The position numbers and the translations under genes are program-made. A stretch of DNA of 64,000 nt. Source: Nitrospira sp. Ga0074138. Lineage in GTDB: Bacteria; Nitrospirota; Nitrospiria; Nitrospirales; Nitrospiraceae. Below the pieces are notes generated by a model. The model was not told where the DNA came from and made no database searches. It saw only the letters and a list, made by a program, of their open reading frames with translations. Every line of letters begins with the position of its first letter. The first letter of the stretch is position 1. Positions 25,903 through 33,765 of this stretch are shown piece after piece. The stretch is taken from NCBI GenBank assembly GCA_001464735.1, contig LNDU01000043.1, positions 1 to 64,000 of the forward strand, written 5' to 3'.

Positions 25903-27633
25903 ATGTCGATCTTCAAGCGATTCCTGCCGTTCGTACGCCCGTATTTGCCACGGCTCATGCTGGCTGGGCTCTTAGTAAGCGGGGTTGCGCTCGTCAATCT
26001 CGCCTTAGTTCGGCTGGCTGGTAGCCTCTGGGATGTCATTACCGTTCAGCACGATGCGGACCAGATGACTCGGTCGATCGGCCTGTTCCTGAGCCTGGTG
26101 ATTCTGCAGGGGCTCTGTTCGATGGGCCACAGCTACCTGACGGCGTGGGTTTCTCAGCACATTGTCGCCGACTTTCGTCAACATCTCTTTGGCCATCTGC
26201 AGACGTTGACGGTCAGTTTTTTTGCACGGCGCCGCACCGGGGAGTTGCTGTCGCGAGTAATGAACGACGTCGCGGTCATTCAATCCATCGTCACAGAAAC
26301 CCCGATCGACACGGTCAAGCAACTCGTGACCTTCATCGGCGGCATGACATTTCTGCTGATGATGAATTGGCGCCTCTGCCTGCTGATCCTGATCCTGCTC
26401 CCCTTGCTGGTCCTGGTCGCTAAAGTATTCGGCCGCAGACTGAAATCCCTTTCCACCTCGATTCAAGACCACACAGCCGCGCTCAGCACCCTCATCGAAG
26501 AAGTGATTTCCGGCATTCGAATCGTCAAATCATTCGTGCAGATACAGCGAGAGGAAACCCGCTTCGCCACCCAGGTGAACGAAATGCTTCGCCTCACTCT
26601 GCATCGGGCCGGCATCATGGCCGTGTTCATTCCCGTGATCAGCCTGGTCACCTTTTCTGCGGCAGCAGCGGTGCTGTGGTACGGCGGTCAACAGGTCATC
26701 GAAGGGACTGTCACGCCGGGGGAGCTGTTCGCCTTCGTCCTCTTTGCCGGCATCCTCATCGGCCCATTTAGCTCAGGAGCCCGCATCTTTACGCAGCTCA
26801 AAGAGGCGCAGGGAGCCATGCAACGGGTCTTTGAGATTCTGGATGCACAACCGGAAATTGCGGATCAACCCACAGCGCAGAGTCTCTCCACAGTCGAAGG
26901 ACACGTCCGAGTCGAGAGAGTCAGCTTTGGTTATGACCCTCAACATCCGGTGTTAGTGGACCTGTCGTTTGAAGCCAAGCCTGGCGAATTGATCGCTTTC
27001 GTCGGCCCAACCGGCGCCGGAAAAACCACGATGATTAATCTGCTTCACCGGTTCTACGATCCGATAGAAGGGCGCCTCACCATCGACGGCAACGATCTGC
27101 GTGATGTGACCCTTGAAAGTTGGTACCGACAGATTGCACTGGTTCCACAGGAGACCATCCTTTTTGGAGGAACCATACTCGACAATATTCGCTACGGAAA
27201 GAGGGACGCGGACGAAGCCGCAGTATGGGAGGCCAGCAAGGCCGCGCATGCACACGACTTCATTATGGGCTTGCCCGATGGATACCAAACCCTGGTCGGT
27301 GAGAAGGGCGTCAACCTGTCAGGCGGACAACGCCAACGCATTGCGATCGCTCGGGCGATTATAAAGAATCCTCGTATCTTACTACTGGACGAAGCCACCT
27401 CATCGCTGGACACCGAATCGGAACGGCTGGTGCAGGAAGCACTCCATCGCCTCATGGCAGGACGCACGACCTTCGTCGTTGCCCACCGACTGTCAACCAT
27501 CCAGCGGGCCGACCGAATTCTGGTCTTGGATAAGGGGAAATTGGTCGAGGAAGGTACTCACGCAGAGCTGCTAGCGCGTAAGGGTCTGTACCACTACCTC
27601 TATACCATCCGCTTGAATGAACCGATCGCCTGA
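25903..27633 (+). CDS. MsbA-like ABC exporter (permease-ATPase fusion)
   Basis: A 576-residue half-transporter: six membrane helices over residues ~1-310, then a complete nucleotide-binding domain with Walker A GPTGAGKTT (about 367), signature NLSGGQRQR (about 471), Walker B ILLLDEATSSLD (about 491) and the H-loop VAHRLST. Homodimers of this type flip lipids such as lipid A core or export drugs across the inner membrane. Start ATG 25903 gives the usual short N-terminus. It is downstream of the two small basic genes. All motifs are canonical, in contrast to the exporter at 58839. Confidence 0.88.
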   Translation: MSIFKRFLPFVRPYLPRLMLAGLLVSGVALVNLALVRLAGSLWDVITVQHDADQMTRSIGLFLSLVILQGLCSMGHSYLTAWVSQHIVADFRQHLFGHLQTLTVSFFARRRTGELLSRVMNDVAVIQSIVTETPIDTVKQLVTFIGGMTFLLMMNWRLCLLILILLPLLVLVAKVFGRRLKSLSTSIQDHTAALSTLIEEVISGIRIVKSFVQIQREETRFATQVNEMLRLTLHRAGIMAVFIPVISLVTFSAAAAVLWYGGQQVIEGTVTPGELFAFVLFAGILIGPFSSGARIFTQLKEAQGAMQRVFEILDAQPEIADQPTAQSLSTVEGHVRVERVSFGYDPQHPVLVDLSFEAKPGELIAFVGPTGAGKTTMINLLHRFYDPIEGRLTIDGNDLRDVTLESWYRQIALVPQETILFGGTILDNIRYGKRDADEAAVWEASKAAHAHDFIMGLPDGYQTLVGEKGVNLSGGQRQRIAIARAIIKNPRILLLDEATSSLDTESERLVQEALHRLMAGRTTFVVAHRLSTIQRADRILVLDKGKLVEEGTHAELLARKGLYHYLYTIRLNEPIA

Positions 27634-27682
27634 AATTGTCGTTTGACAACCATCGGACCCTCACTTTTGCATCCCTTTCTTT

Positions 27683-27699
27683 TGTAACAAGTCTGTAAC
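27683..27699 (+). promoter_or_regulatory. Pho-box-like direct repeat before the response regulator gene
   Basis: Two perfect TGTAAC hexamers at 27683-27688 and 27694-27699, 11 bases start to start, the helical phasing used by PhoB/OmpR-family dimers. A TATGGT -10 candidate begins about ten bases downstream. The site suggests autoregulation of the gene that follows. Confidence 0.6.
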
Positions 27700-27755
27700 G
27701 TAGAGAGCGTATGGTTGCTGGTGCAGGCTTTAGAAAGAACAACTGGGGAGATCCC

Positions 27756-28463
27756 GTGAGTTCACCACGTCCCAAGAAAATTCTCATCGTCGAAGACGAA
27801 CAGGATATTGCACAGTTGCTCAAGCACTATCTTGAGAAGGACGGATTTCACACCTGCCTCGCCACAACGGGCCTTGAAGCGTTGAAGCTCGTGTCATCTG
27901 AGCATCCTGATCTGGTGATTCTCGATCTCATGTTGCCTCACCTGAACGGATTGGAGGTATGCAAAACCCTCCGACACAAGCCTGAGACCGCGCTGTTGCC
28001 GATCATCATGCTCACGGCGAAGAACGAAGAGTCCGATACGGTTGTCGGACTTGAGCTTGGAGCTGATGATTACGTCACCAAACCCTTCAGCCCCAAGACA
28101 TTGGTGGCTCGAGTCAAATCCCTCTTCCGTCGGCTGGAGCGGACAAACGATCACAAACCAACGTCCTTAGTGTACGGTTCCCTCCAAATGGATCTGACGC
28201 GACATGAAGTGACGGTCAGAGGTAAAGAAGTGCTGCTCACAGCTAAGGAGTTTGGACTGCTGGCGCATCTCTTACGTCACCCTGGACGGGTACTGACGCG
28301 GGAGGTACTGCTTAATGAAGTGTGGGGTTACGACTATTATGGGACGACGCGAACCGTTGACGTCCATGTTCGGCGATTGAAACTGAAAGTGCCGCTCCTC
28401 AATGACTCGATTGTCTCGGTCAAAACGCTTGGGTACAAACTATTGGATCAGCCTCGAGTATAG
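27756..28463 (+). CDS. OmpR/PhoB-family response regulator (orphan)
   Basis: A receiver domain (KKILIVEDEQDIAQLL with the acidic pair; phosphoacceptor Asp about 57 in LVILDLMLPHLNG; MLTAKNEESDTVVGLELGADDYVTKPF with the conserved Thr/Lys) and a C-terminal winged-helix DNA-binding domain (LTAKEFGLLAHLLRHPGRVLTREVLL, YDYYGTTRTVDVHVRRLK). GTG 27756 with GGGGAG upstream is a better start than ATG 27711, which would overlap the likely promoter. No sensor kinase is adjacent. A tandem TGTAAC site lies just upstream and similar sites occur across the following 16 kb, so I infer it is the local Pho-type regulator, responding to phosphate starvation. Confidence 0.88.
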   Translation: MSSPRPKKILIVEDEQDIAQLLKHYLEKDGFHTCLATTGLEALKLVSSEHPDLVILDLMLPHLNGLEVCKTLRHKPETALLPIIMLTAKNEESDTVVGLELGADDYVTKPFSPKTLVARVKSLFRRLERTNDHKPTSLVYGSLQMDLTRHEVTVRGKEVLLTAKEFGLLAHLLRHPGRVLTREVLLNEVWGYDYYGTTRTVDVHVRRLKLKVPLLNDSIVSVKTLGYKLLDQPRV

Positions 28464-28563
28464 TCACTTCCCCTGCATTGTCCGAAGTCGAGACCATTAG
28501 GTAGGAACTCACGAACCTCACTCATCCCCTCCACCTTTTCACCGTTTCCTCCGGCCATAAATC

Positions 28564-28893
28564 TCAGGGCAAAGACTTTGAACGAGAGTCCGATGATTGA
28601 TCCGCCGTTCGCAACCACTTTCGGACCTGCTCAGCAATCTCATCACGTACTCGGCGGAAAATCTGCAAGCGTTCAGGATCGGAACCTTGGGCAGCAGCAA
28701 GATCATCAAAACTCCAATGCAACTGGACGTCCCCCTCTGGGATTTTTCGGGCACGATGCGTGGGCGTGATCACAGACCGTACTGCGCAGTGGAAATGTCG
28801 TCCTTGAAATTCCGCAACATGCTTCGAGTAGTGACGAGAGATATTGATTCCCACCTCCCCCATCACTTCAACAGCTCGTGGTCAACCATGACA
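28564..28893 (-). pseudogene. arsC: Remnant of arsenate reductase (LMW phosphatase-type ArsC)
   Basis: The reading frame RAVEVMGEVGINISRHYSKHV...FQG and the tail QLHWSFDDLAAAQGS, RLQIFRRVRDEIAEQVRKWL match the C-terminal two-thirds of thioredoxin-coupled ArsC, which reduces arsenate. The N-terminal third with the catalytic CxxNSxR loop is missing, a TGA interrupts the frame just before PRAVEVM, and the middle (about 28690-28790) no longer matches the family, as if frame-shifted or eroded. No ars operon partner is near. The gene is dead. Confidence 0.72.
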
Positions 28894-28931
28894 CTGCCTC
28901 CACAAGACCACTTCGAAACTTTTTACATAGA

Positions 28932-28948
28932 CGTAAACTCTCTGTAAC
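28932..28948 (+). promoter_or_regulatory. Pho-box-like direct repeat
   Basis: cgtaaa (28932-28937) and tgtaac (28943-28948) in direct repeat at 11-base spacing, with ttttac a further 11 bases upstream as a weak third copy. It lies about 125 bases before the DksA-like gene. Confidence 0.5.
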
Positions 28949-29073
28949 CAAACATTGCCATCCATGCTGTATCACTGGCCTCAAGAGATTATGGGCATGC
29001 CCCTACTGCACAACCAACTGGCAGTCGAGTGAGCGCAAACAGCAAACTGCCCGCGCTCATGGGAGTGAGCCAC

Positions 29074-29586
29074 ATGATCAAGCGCTTACGATTGAGAGAG
29101 GAACTCAGCCGGCAACGCACCTCGCTTCTGACCGAGTGGAACTTCTCGCTTGTTCCGCCATCCGAACGAGCATGTTATGCAGACCCTTCCGATCAGGCAT
29201 CGAACGATTTCGAGCAGGATCTGGCCATACAGGTAAGGACGAGAATGATCGCAAGGCTCAAGCGGATTGAGCGCGCTCTACAATTGACGCAGACCAAGAA
29301 CTATGGATGCTGTCGGCGGTGTCGCAAGGCGATTCCTTATGCTCGGCTGACGGTTCAGCCGGATGCGCTCTTCTGCGTGTCTTGCCTTGCACGCATGGAG
29401 GGTCGACTACGGACATTGACGACGGATCGCATGACGCCCCGGGGGAGCCGACCTGCCCTCCCAAGCCAGTGCCTGGCTCCTCCACGCTTGCCCTTTCTTT
29501 CAAGAGCAGGGGCAAGCGCAACTTATATGGAAGTTCTACTTCGAGGAAGGAGGTGGCTATGCAATGCGCACGCTGTGCCGGCATGA
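29074..29586 (+). CDS. DksA/TraR-type zinc-finger protein
   Basis: A coiled-coil first half (IKRLRLREELSRQRTSLL, IAIQVRTRMIARLKRIERAL-like helix) followed by a C4 zinc finger, CCRRC...CVSCLARMEG, as in DksA/TraR proteins that insert into the RNA polymerase secondary channel to modulate initiation. Start ATG 29074 has GGAG upstream; GTG 29029 is an alternative. The final ~50 residues have no family resemblance and overlap the start of the zinc-ribbon gene at 29559, so the tail may be fortuitous. Its upstream Pho-box-like site suggests induction with the local regulon. Confidence 0.68.
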   Translation: MIKRLRLREELSRQRTSLLTEWNFSLVPPSERACYADPSDQASNDFEQDLAIQVRTRMIARLKRIERALQLTQTKNYGCCRRCRKAIPYARLTVQPDALFCVSCLARMEGRLRTLTTDRMTPRGSRPALPSQCLAPPRLPFLSRAGASATYMEVLLRGRRWLCNAHAVPA

Positions 29587-29786
29587 ATGTGCCCGAGATC
29601 ATTGTTGAGGGAGGGGCGAAACTTTTTGTGATGCGTTGTGTTCACTGTGGGGACGTCATCGATCATATCATCCTGATGAACCGCCGACGCCAACGCTCTA
29701 TACGGCTCGGGCGCCCACGAACTTCAATCTATAGAAATAATCGGTCCGCCTGGAATAGACCGACACTGATCAAAGATGAGAGCTGA
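29559..29786 (+). CDS. Small zinc-ribbon protein (75 aa)
   Basis: The ATG at 29559 follows GGAAGGAGGT, one of the strongest ribosome binding sites in the window. The N-terminal 45 residues hold two CxxC knuckles, CARC (residues 3-6) and CVHC (27-30), spaced as in a single zinc ribbon; the C-terminal 30 residues are basic (NRRRQRSIRLGRPR). A nucleic-acid or protein docking role is likely but no family is recognised. It overlaps the end of the DksA-like frame by 28 bases and is probably co-transcribed with it. Confidence 0.62.
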   Translation: MQCARCAGMNVPEIIVEGGAKLFVMRCVHCGDVIDHIILMNRRRQRSIRLGRPRTSIYRNNRSAWNRPTLIKDES

Positions 29787-29813
29787 CCGAGGGTTGACCC
29801 GCTGTGTTGAGCC

Positions 29814-30032
29814 TCAGACCGAAAGAGGCGCTACAGAATCGGATGGGATCGACGGCGGCGTGACATCCTGGTCATCAGTCTCCAGCCCGCGCACCTGCAA
29901 CCAAAAGACCTTGACCTGCGGCTCCTCAATAATTGCAAACGTCAGTTGCGGCGAATTCAAACTTTGGAGGACGATATGCTCTGCGATTTTCCCGGTTAGT
30001 TCCTCCAGATCATCTGACCGCTGAAACCGCAG
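29814..30032 (-). pseudogene. Protein-like frame without a standard start
   Basis: Read on the minus strand, a 72-codon frame starting at a CTG gives a convincing small protein (RSDDLEELTGKIAEHIV, then AIIEEPQVKVFWLQVRGLET), but no ATG, GTG or TTG precedes it in frame and no ribosome binding site is seen; an in-frame TAG lies just upstream. It may be a truncated gene whose 5' end was lost, or an out-of-frame remnant. No family recognised. Confidence 0.3.
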
Positions 30033-30059
30033 AGCATAACCCTAAGGAGGTTCAACCAA

Positions 30060-30236
30060 TCAACGCGCATGCTTAAGCAAATATGACAGCAGTATTCGGC
30101 GGCGCAAGGCCTTAGCAGAATTGAGTACCGGAGACACGAGCCATCGCCTTAAGCAGGATTCACTGTGGTGTTCATGCTGTCGTCCATATTTCTGTCCTCC
30201 AGGCTTCAGTGTCTGTACATCTCGCTGAGTTCGCAT
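30060..30236 (-). CDS. Possible 58-aa basic peptide
   Basis: A frame starting at ATG 30236 directly after GAAGGAGGGTGAA, an excellent ribosome binding site, and ending at TGA 30060-30062. The product is basic and polar (MRTQRDVQTLKPGGQKYGRQ at the start) with no membrane helix and no family. It lies between the phoX remnant and the start-less frame at 29814 on the same strand. The ribosome site is the only strong evidence. Confidence 0.35.
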   Translation of the reverse strand: MRTQRDVQTLKPGGQKYGRQHEHHSESCLRRWLVSPVLNSAKALRRRILLSYLLKHAR

Positions 30237-30306
30237 TTCACCCTCCTTCTAGCTATTCCGGGTCCACGGACCTTGATTCCGCAGACCCGCATCACCGTTT
30301 GTATGG

Positions 30307-32323
30307 TCAGGTCCCGATCCTCCCGCCGTCATCTTTCGTCACGACGATCAGGGCCGACCGTGGTCGTCCGCCGTTCGGACCATCCGGCCAGGAGCTGAAC
30401 CGCTTCGGATCCAGCGGATCACCCGGCAAATCGTCAGGCCGCTCGCCCGGATGCTGAATCCCGACGAACATAGTCCGCCGATCCGGCGTCATGAACACAC
30501 CGGTAATTTCGCACTGAGACGGGCCAACGAGAAAGCGTCGGGCCTCTCTGGTGTCAGGATGCGCCGCCAGCATCTGGTTGTTGCCGAAACCGACATAGGC
30601 ACCGGCGTTGATGGTGGAAGTTGACACATCGGTCTGAATCCAGATCAATCCACTTGGATCGACATAGATGCCGTCCGGCGATCCGTACTTGTCGCCGAAG
30701 ATCGTGGAGCCGTGAGCCGAGTTTGCGGGATCGCCGCAGAGGGCGAAGATGTCCCAACCGAAGGTCGGCTCCGTCCAATCCTGGCGATAGTACCAGCGGA
30801 TGATGTGGCCATAGTTGTTGGCAGCGCGCGGATTGGCCGCGTCCACCGGCGGACGGGCGGAGCCAGCTGCGGTAGATCCGTCGGGATTGTTGACCGACTC
30901 TGGGGTAGTACCCCGTCGGCTGTTGTTGGTCAGAGTCGCGATGGCCGTCAAATCCTTTGGGAACGTATCGATCCATTCGGGACGATCCATCATGGTCGCA
31001 CCGGCGGCATCGGCGGCTCCGCGGGTATTGATCAGAATGTCGTTCAAGGACCATCCCGCGAGACGTGGATTGTCCGGCGTGAGCGGTAGCCATTCGCCCG
31101 TACCATCCGCATGGAACTTGGCGACGTAGAGAATCCCGTCGTCAAGAGGGTTGATCCCCTGTGCGCGCGCCTGACGCCAAGGCAGGTTGGATACATAGCG
31201 ATAGATGTACTCGTTGCGCTCGTCGTCGCCCATATAGACAACGACACGGCCGTTTCGCGACTCCTGTACCCAGGCACCCTCGTGTTTAAGTCGGCCAAGC
31301 GCCGTGCGCTTGACCGGAGTCGAATGAGGTCGGAACGGATCAATCTCCACGACCCAGCCGAACCGGTTGGGCTCGTTGGGTTCTTCATCGACACGGAATC
31401 GCTTGTCGGTTGTGTGCCAGAGATAGCCGAACCCCGCCGCGGTAATACCGTAGCGCTTTTCCAGTGTCGTCTGTGGACCGTTCTTTCGGAAATAGCCGTT
31501 GAAATTCTCCTCACAGGCCATAATAGGTCCCCCAGGGGGTATAGCCCATGGCACAGTTGTTGAGGGTGCCCAGCACGCGCGTGCCGGTCGGATCGTCGCT
31601 GGTAGTCAGCCGAGGATCCCCGGCTGCAGGGCCACCGATGTCGATCGGAGTCATACCAGTGATGCGGCGTGCGAAGCGAGACGGTCGCACGACATCCCAC
31701 TTACCTCGACGACGTCCCAAGTCAAAGTGAAAACCGGTCCGCTTGGCTACTTCAATAATCGATACACCGTGAGCATTCAGCGATTTCCTGGTCTTCTCCG
31801 CCGTCCAATTGTTGACACCGTCCGGGAAGAGGAGGCCATCGTCTGTATATTCATTGTTTTGAACAATCAACCCGCGCTGCGACCTGACAATTGGGAAATA
31901 CACGATCCCATCATTGTGCATGCCCCACTGACGCGCCTGTTCTTCTGCCGTATTGCTGGCATCCTGTTTGAACGCTGGCCCATTTGAGACAGGGTCGCCC
32001 CAGGCGATGAGGACGTCGGCTGTGTACCCTTTCGGTACCACGACCTCATCGGCAGAAGAGACCGCTACACTATTGAATCCGAGCATCGGCCGCTGCCCCC
32101 AACGTCCTCCTCTCCCCACATCCGTGTCTTCCGCTTCTTCGATCTCCTGGGCTGCAGCAGGGACAGCTTTCAACAGCGCTTCGACACCACCCAGTGACAC
32201 TGCTGCGGCCGTCGCGAGACCGCCCGTCAAGAAGTTGCGTCGCGATAGGCACGCACTTGCAATATCCTGAAAATGTTCATTGCCAGACGTATTGCTTACA
32301 CGCTCGTCATCGATGATCGAGAT
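30307..32323 (-). pseudogene. phoX: PhoX-type alkaline phosphatase, frameshifted
   Basis: PhoX is a Tat-exported calcium/iron phosphatase that releases phosphate from organic esters. The N-terminal part (NEHFQDIASACLSRRNFLTGG with Tat motif SRRNF, then GYTADVLIAWGDP and VQNNEYTDD) and the C-terminal part (CEENFNGYF, EGAWVQESRNGRVVVYMGDD, TPDRRTMFVGIQHPGE, GGRPRSALIVVTKDDGG) lie in different frames. They join at about 31523 (NNCAMGYTPWGTYY / ACEENFNGYF), where removing one G from atggcc restores the frame. The beginning also lacks ATG: an ideal aggagg (about 32331-32336) is followed after seven bases by ATC at 32321-32323. So either two mutations or one plus a rare ATC start. Confidence 0.82.
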
Positions 32324-32423
32324 AGAATCCCCTCCTGCCTGAGCATGAATGAATGTATCGTTGACGTCTCACCTACAACGAGCCTTCACTGGTGATGACT
32401 TTGGCATCGGACCATTACAAAGC

Positions 32424-32451
32424 GGTCAACAACTGGTAACGGTCTCGTTAA
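32424..32451 (+). promoter_or_regulatory. Pho-box-like triple direct repeat
   Basis: Three hexamers at exact 11-base steps: ggtcaa (32424), ggtaac (32435) and cgttaa (32446). The site lies between divergent phoX and the RMD1 gene, about 105 bases before the latter, and could serve both. Confidence 0.5.
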
Positions 32452-32556
32452 AGATTGATGTGGAGTGCCAGCGATGTGGCGTTGATGTCTGCCGCTCTGG
32501 TAGCCTCGAATGAGCAAAAGCTGGAATGTTAAAATAATGGCTGAAAAGGAGGCCTT

Positions 32557-33657
32557 GTGTCGCAATCTGTCACCATCACCAAAGGGACTTGCTTCGCCCT
32601 GTTCGCGTACGATGTCGGACACTCCATTAACCTGAGCGATGCGGAACGGCGGATCGCCGCCGGAGCAGAACGAGGCCGTCTCCGCCATAAGACCAGGGCC
32701 CCTCAGTATTTTGAGTATCGACCGGCTCCTCTGCGCCTGGTTCAGGAAGGGAGCGTCTTCGACGTCAGTCAGTACCAGGCAAGTCCTACGGTTGAAGTCA
32801 TGGTGTATGACTTCGGGGCCGTCACCATTACCTATCGCTTCTCTCTCGACGGACAGTTCGATCGGTTACTGGTGCTGAGCGAGTCGCTCTACGAGAATGA
32901 ACGACTTCTGACCGAGTCGCGCGCCCGCGTAGAACAGCTGATTCAGGCGCTGGGTCCCGCAATCGAGCGGCCATGCATCGCAGAGGAGGTTGAGGATTAC
33001 ATCATCTTCTCCATCGAGTCTCATGTGCCTGAGAACCCTCCATTGTGGACGACCAACGAATCCGACTTGGCTCAGATTCTACGTGCCGAACGGACGCCAT
33101 TCTCCGAGCAAGAAGTGGCCGACGCGGTTTCGTGCCGCATCTCGTTTGGGCGAGAAGATGCGGCGGTTATCGACTGGCATTCCGCGGTGCTGTTCGGCAA
33201 GGAAATGGATGATGTGCGCGCCGTCTTGGAATTCGCCAACGTCGAGTTGCTGGAGATGCGGATGCTCGACGAACAACTCGACCGGGCCCTAGACGAAGGC
33301 TACGAAGCCTTGTCTCGTAAACCGCGCCTTCTGTCCCTCACCGGCTCCCACGAAAAAGACATGAGGCACATTGCACAGCTTCAGGTCGACAGCGCGTTGA
33401 TTTTTGAACGCGTCACGAACACCTTGAAGCTGCTGGGCGACCAGTATCTTGCCCGAGTCTATCGGCTGGTCTCGCAGCGCTTTCATTTGGAGGCATGGGA
33501 CGCAAGCATCCTTCGCAAACTCCAGACCTTGGAAAGCATCTACGGCAAGATGTCGGACCGAGCCGGTACCAGACGGATGGAGGTCCTTGAGTGGATCATT
33601 ATCATTTTAATCGCGCTTTCCCTCGCGGTATCGTTGTTCCCGGTTGGCCAGCACTGA
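32557..33657 (+). CDS. RMD1/DUF155 family membrane-anchored protein
   Basis: A 366-residue DUF155 protein from GTG 32557 (AAAAGGAGG upstream). Family features: TCFALFAYDVGHSINLSDAE near the start, FDVSQYQASPTVEVMVYDFGAVTITYRF, a long helical second half and a C-terminal membrane helix (WIIIILIALSLAVSLF) at the extreme end, so the body faces the cytoplasm as a tail-anchored protein. Yeast and mitochondrial relatives (RMD1, RMND1) act in organelle translation or membrane organisation; bacterial function is unknown. Its neighbours are phoX, a CorA-like protein and ppk1. Convergent with the CorA-like gene. Confidence 0.82.
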   Translation: MSQSVTITKGTCFALFAYDVGHSINLSDAERRIAAGAERGRLRHKTRAPQYFEYRPAPLRLVQEGSVFDVSQYQASPTVEVMVYDFGAVTITYRFSLDGQFDRLLVLSESLYENERLLTESRARVEQLIQALGPAIERPCIAEEVEDYIIFSIESHVPENPPLWTTNESDLAQILRAERTPFSEQEVADAVSCRISFGREDAAVIDWHSAVLFGKEMDDVRAVLEFANVELLEMRMLDEQLDRALDEGYEALSRKPRLLSLTGSHEKDMRHIAQLQVDSALIFERVTNTLKLLGDQYLARVYRLVSQRFHLEAWDASILRKLQTLESIYGKMSDRAGTRRMEVLEWIIIILIALSLAVSLFPVGQH

Positions 33658-33765
33658 AGGGAGCCCACGTCAGGCTCTACTGTGTCGTCTACGCACCGAG
33701 TGGGCGCAGAGAGATTGGTCCCATCCTAGCTCTCGGTATCTTCTTCTACTCGCCCCTTTCTCGTT

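Noticed and set aside
27711-27755. ATG 27711 as response regulator start
   Set aside because: It overlaps the likely -10/transcription start behind the TGTAAC repeat; GTG 27756 has a better ribosome site and matches family length.
30554-31093. 179-aa minus-strand ORF inside phoX
   Set aside because: Alternative frame of the PhoX coding region, which itself has the family motifs.
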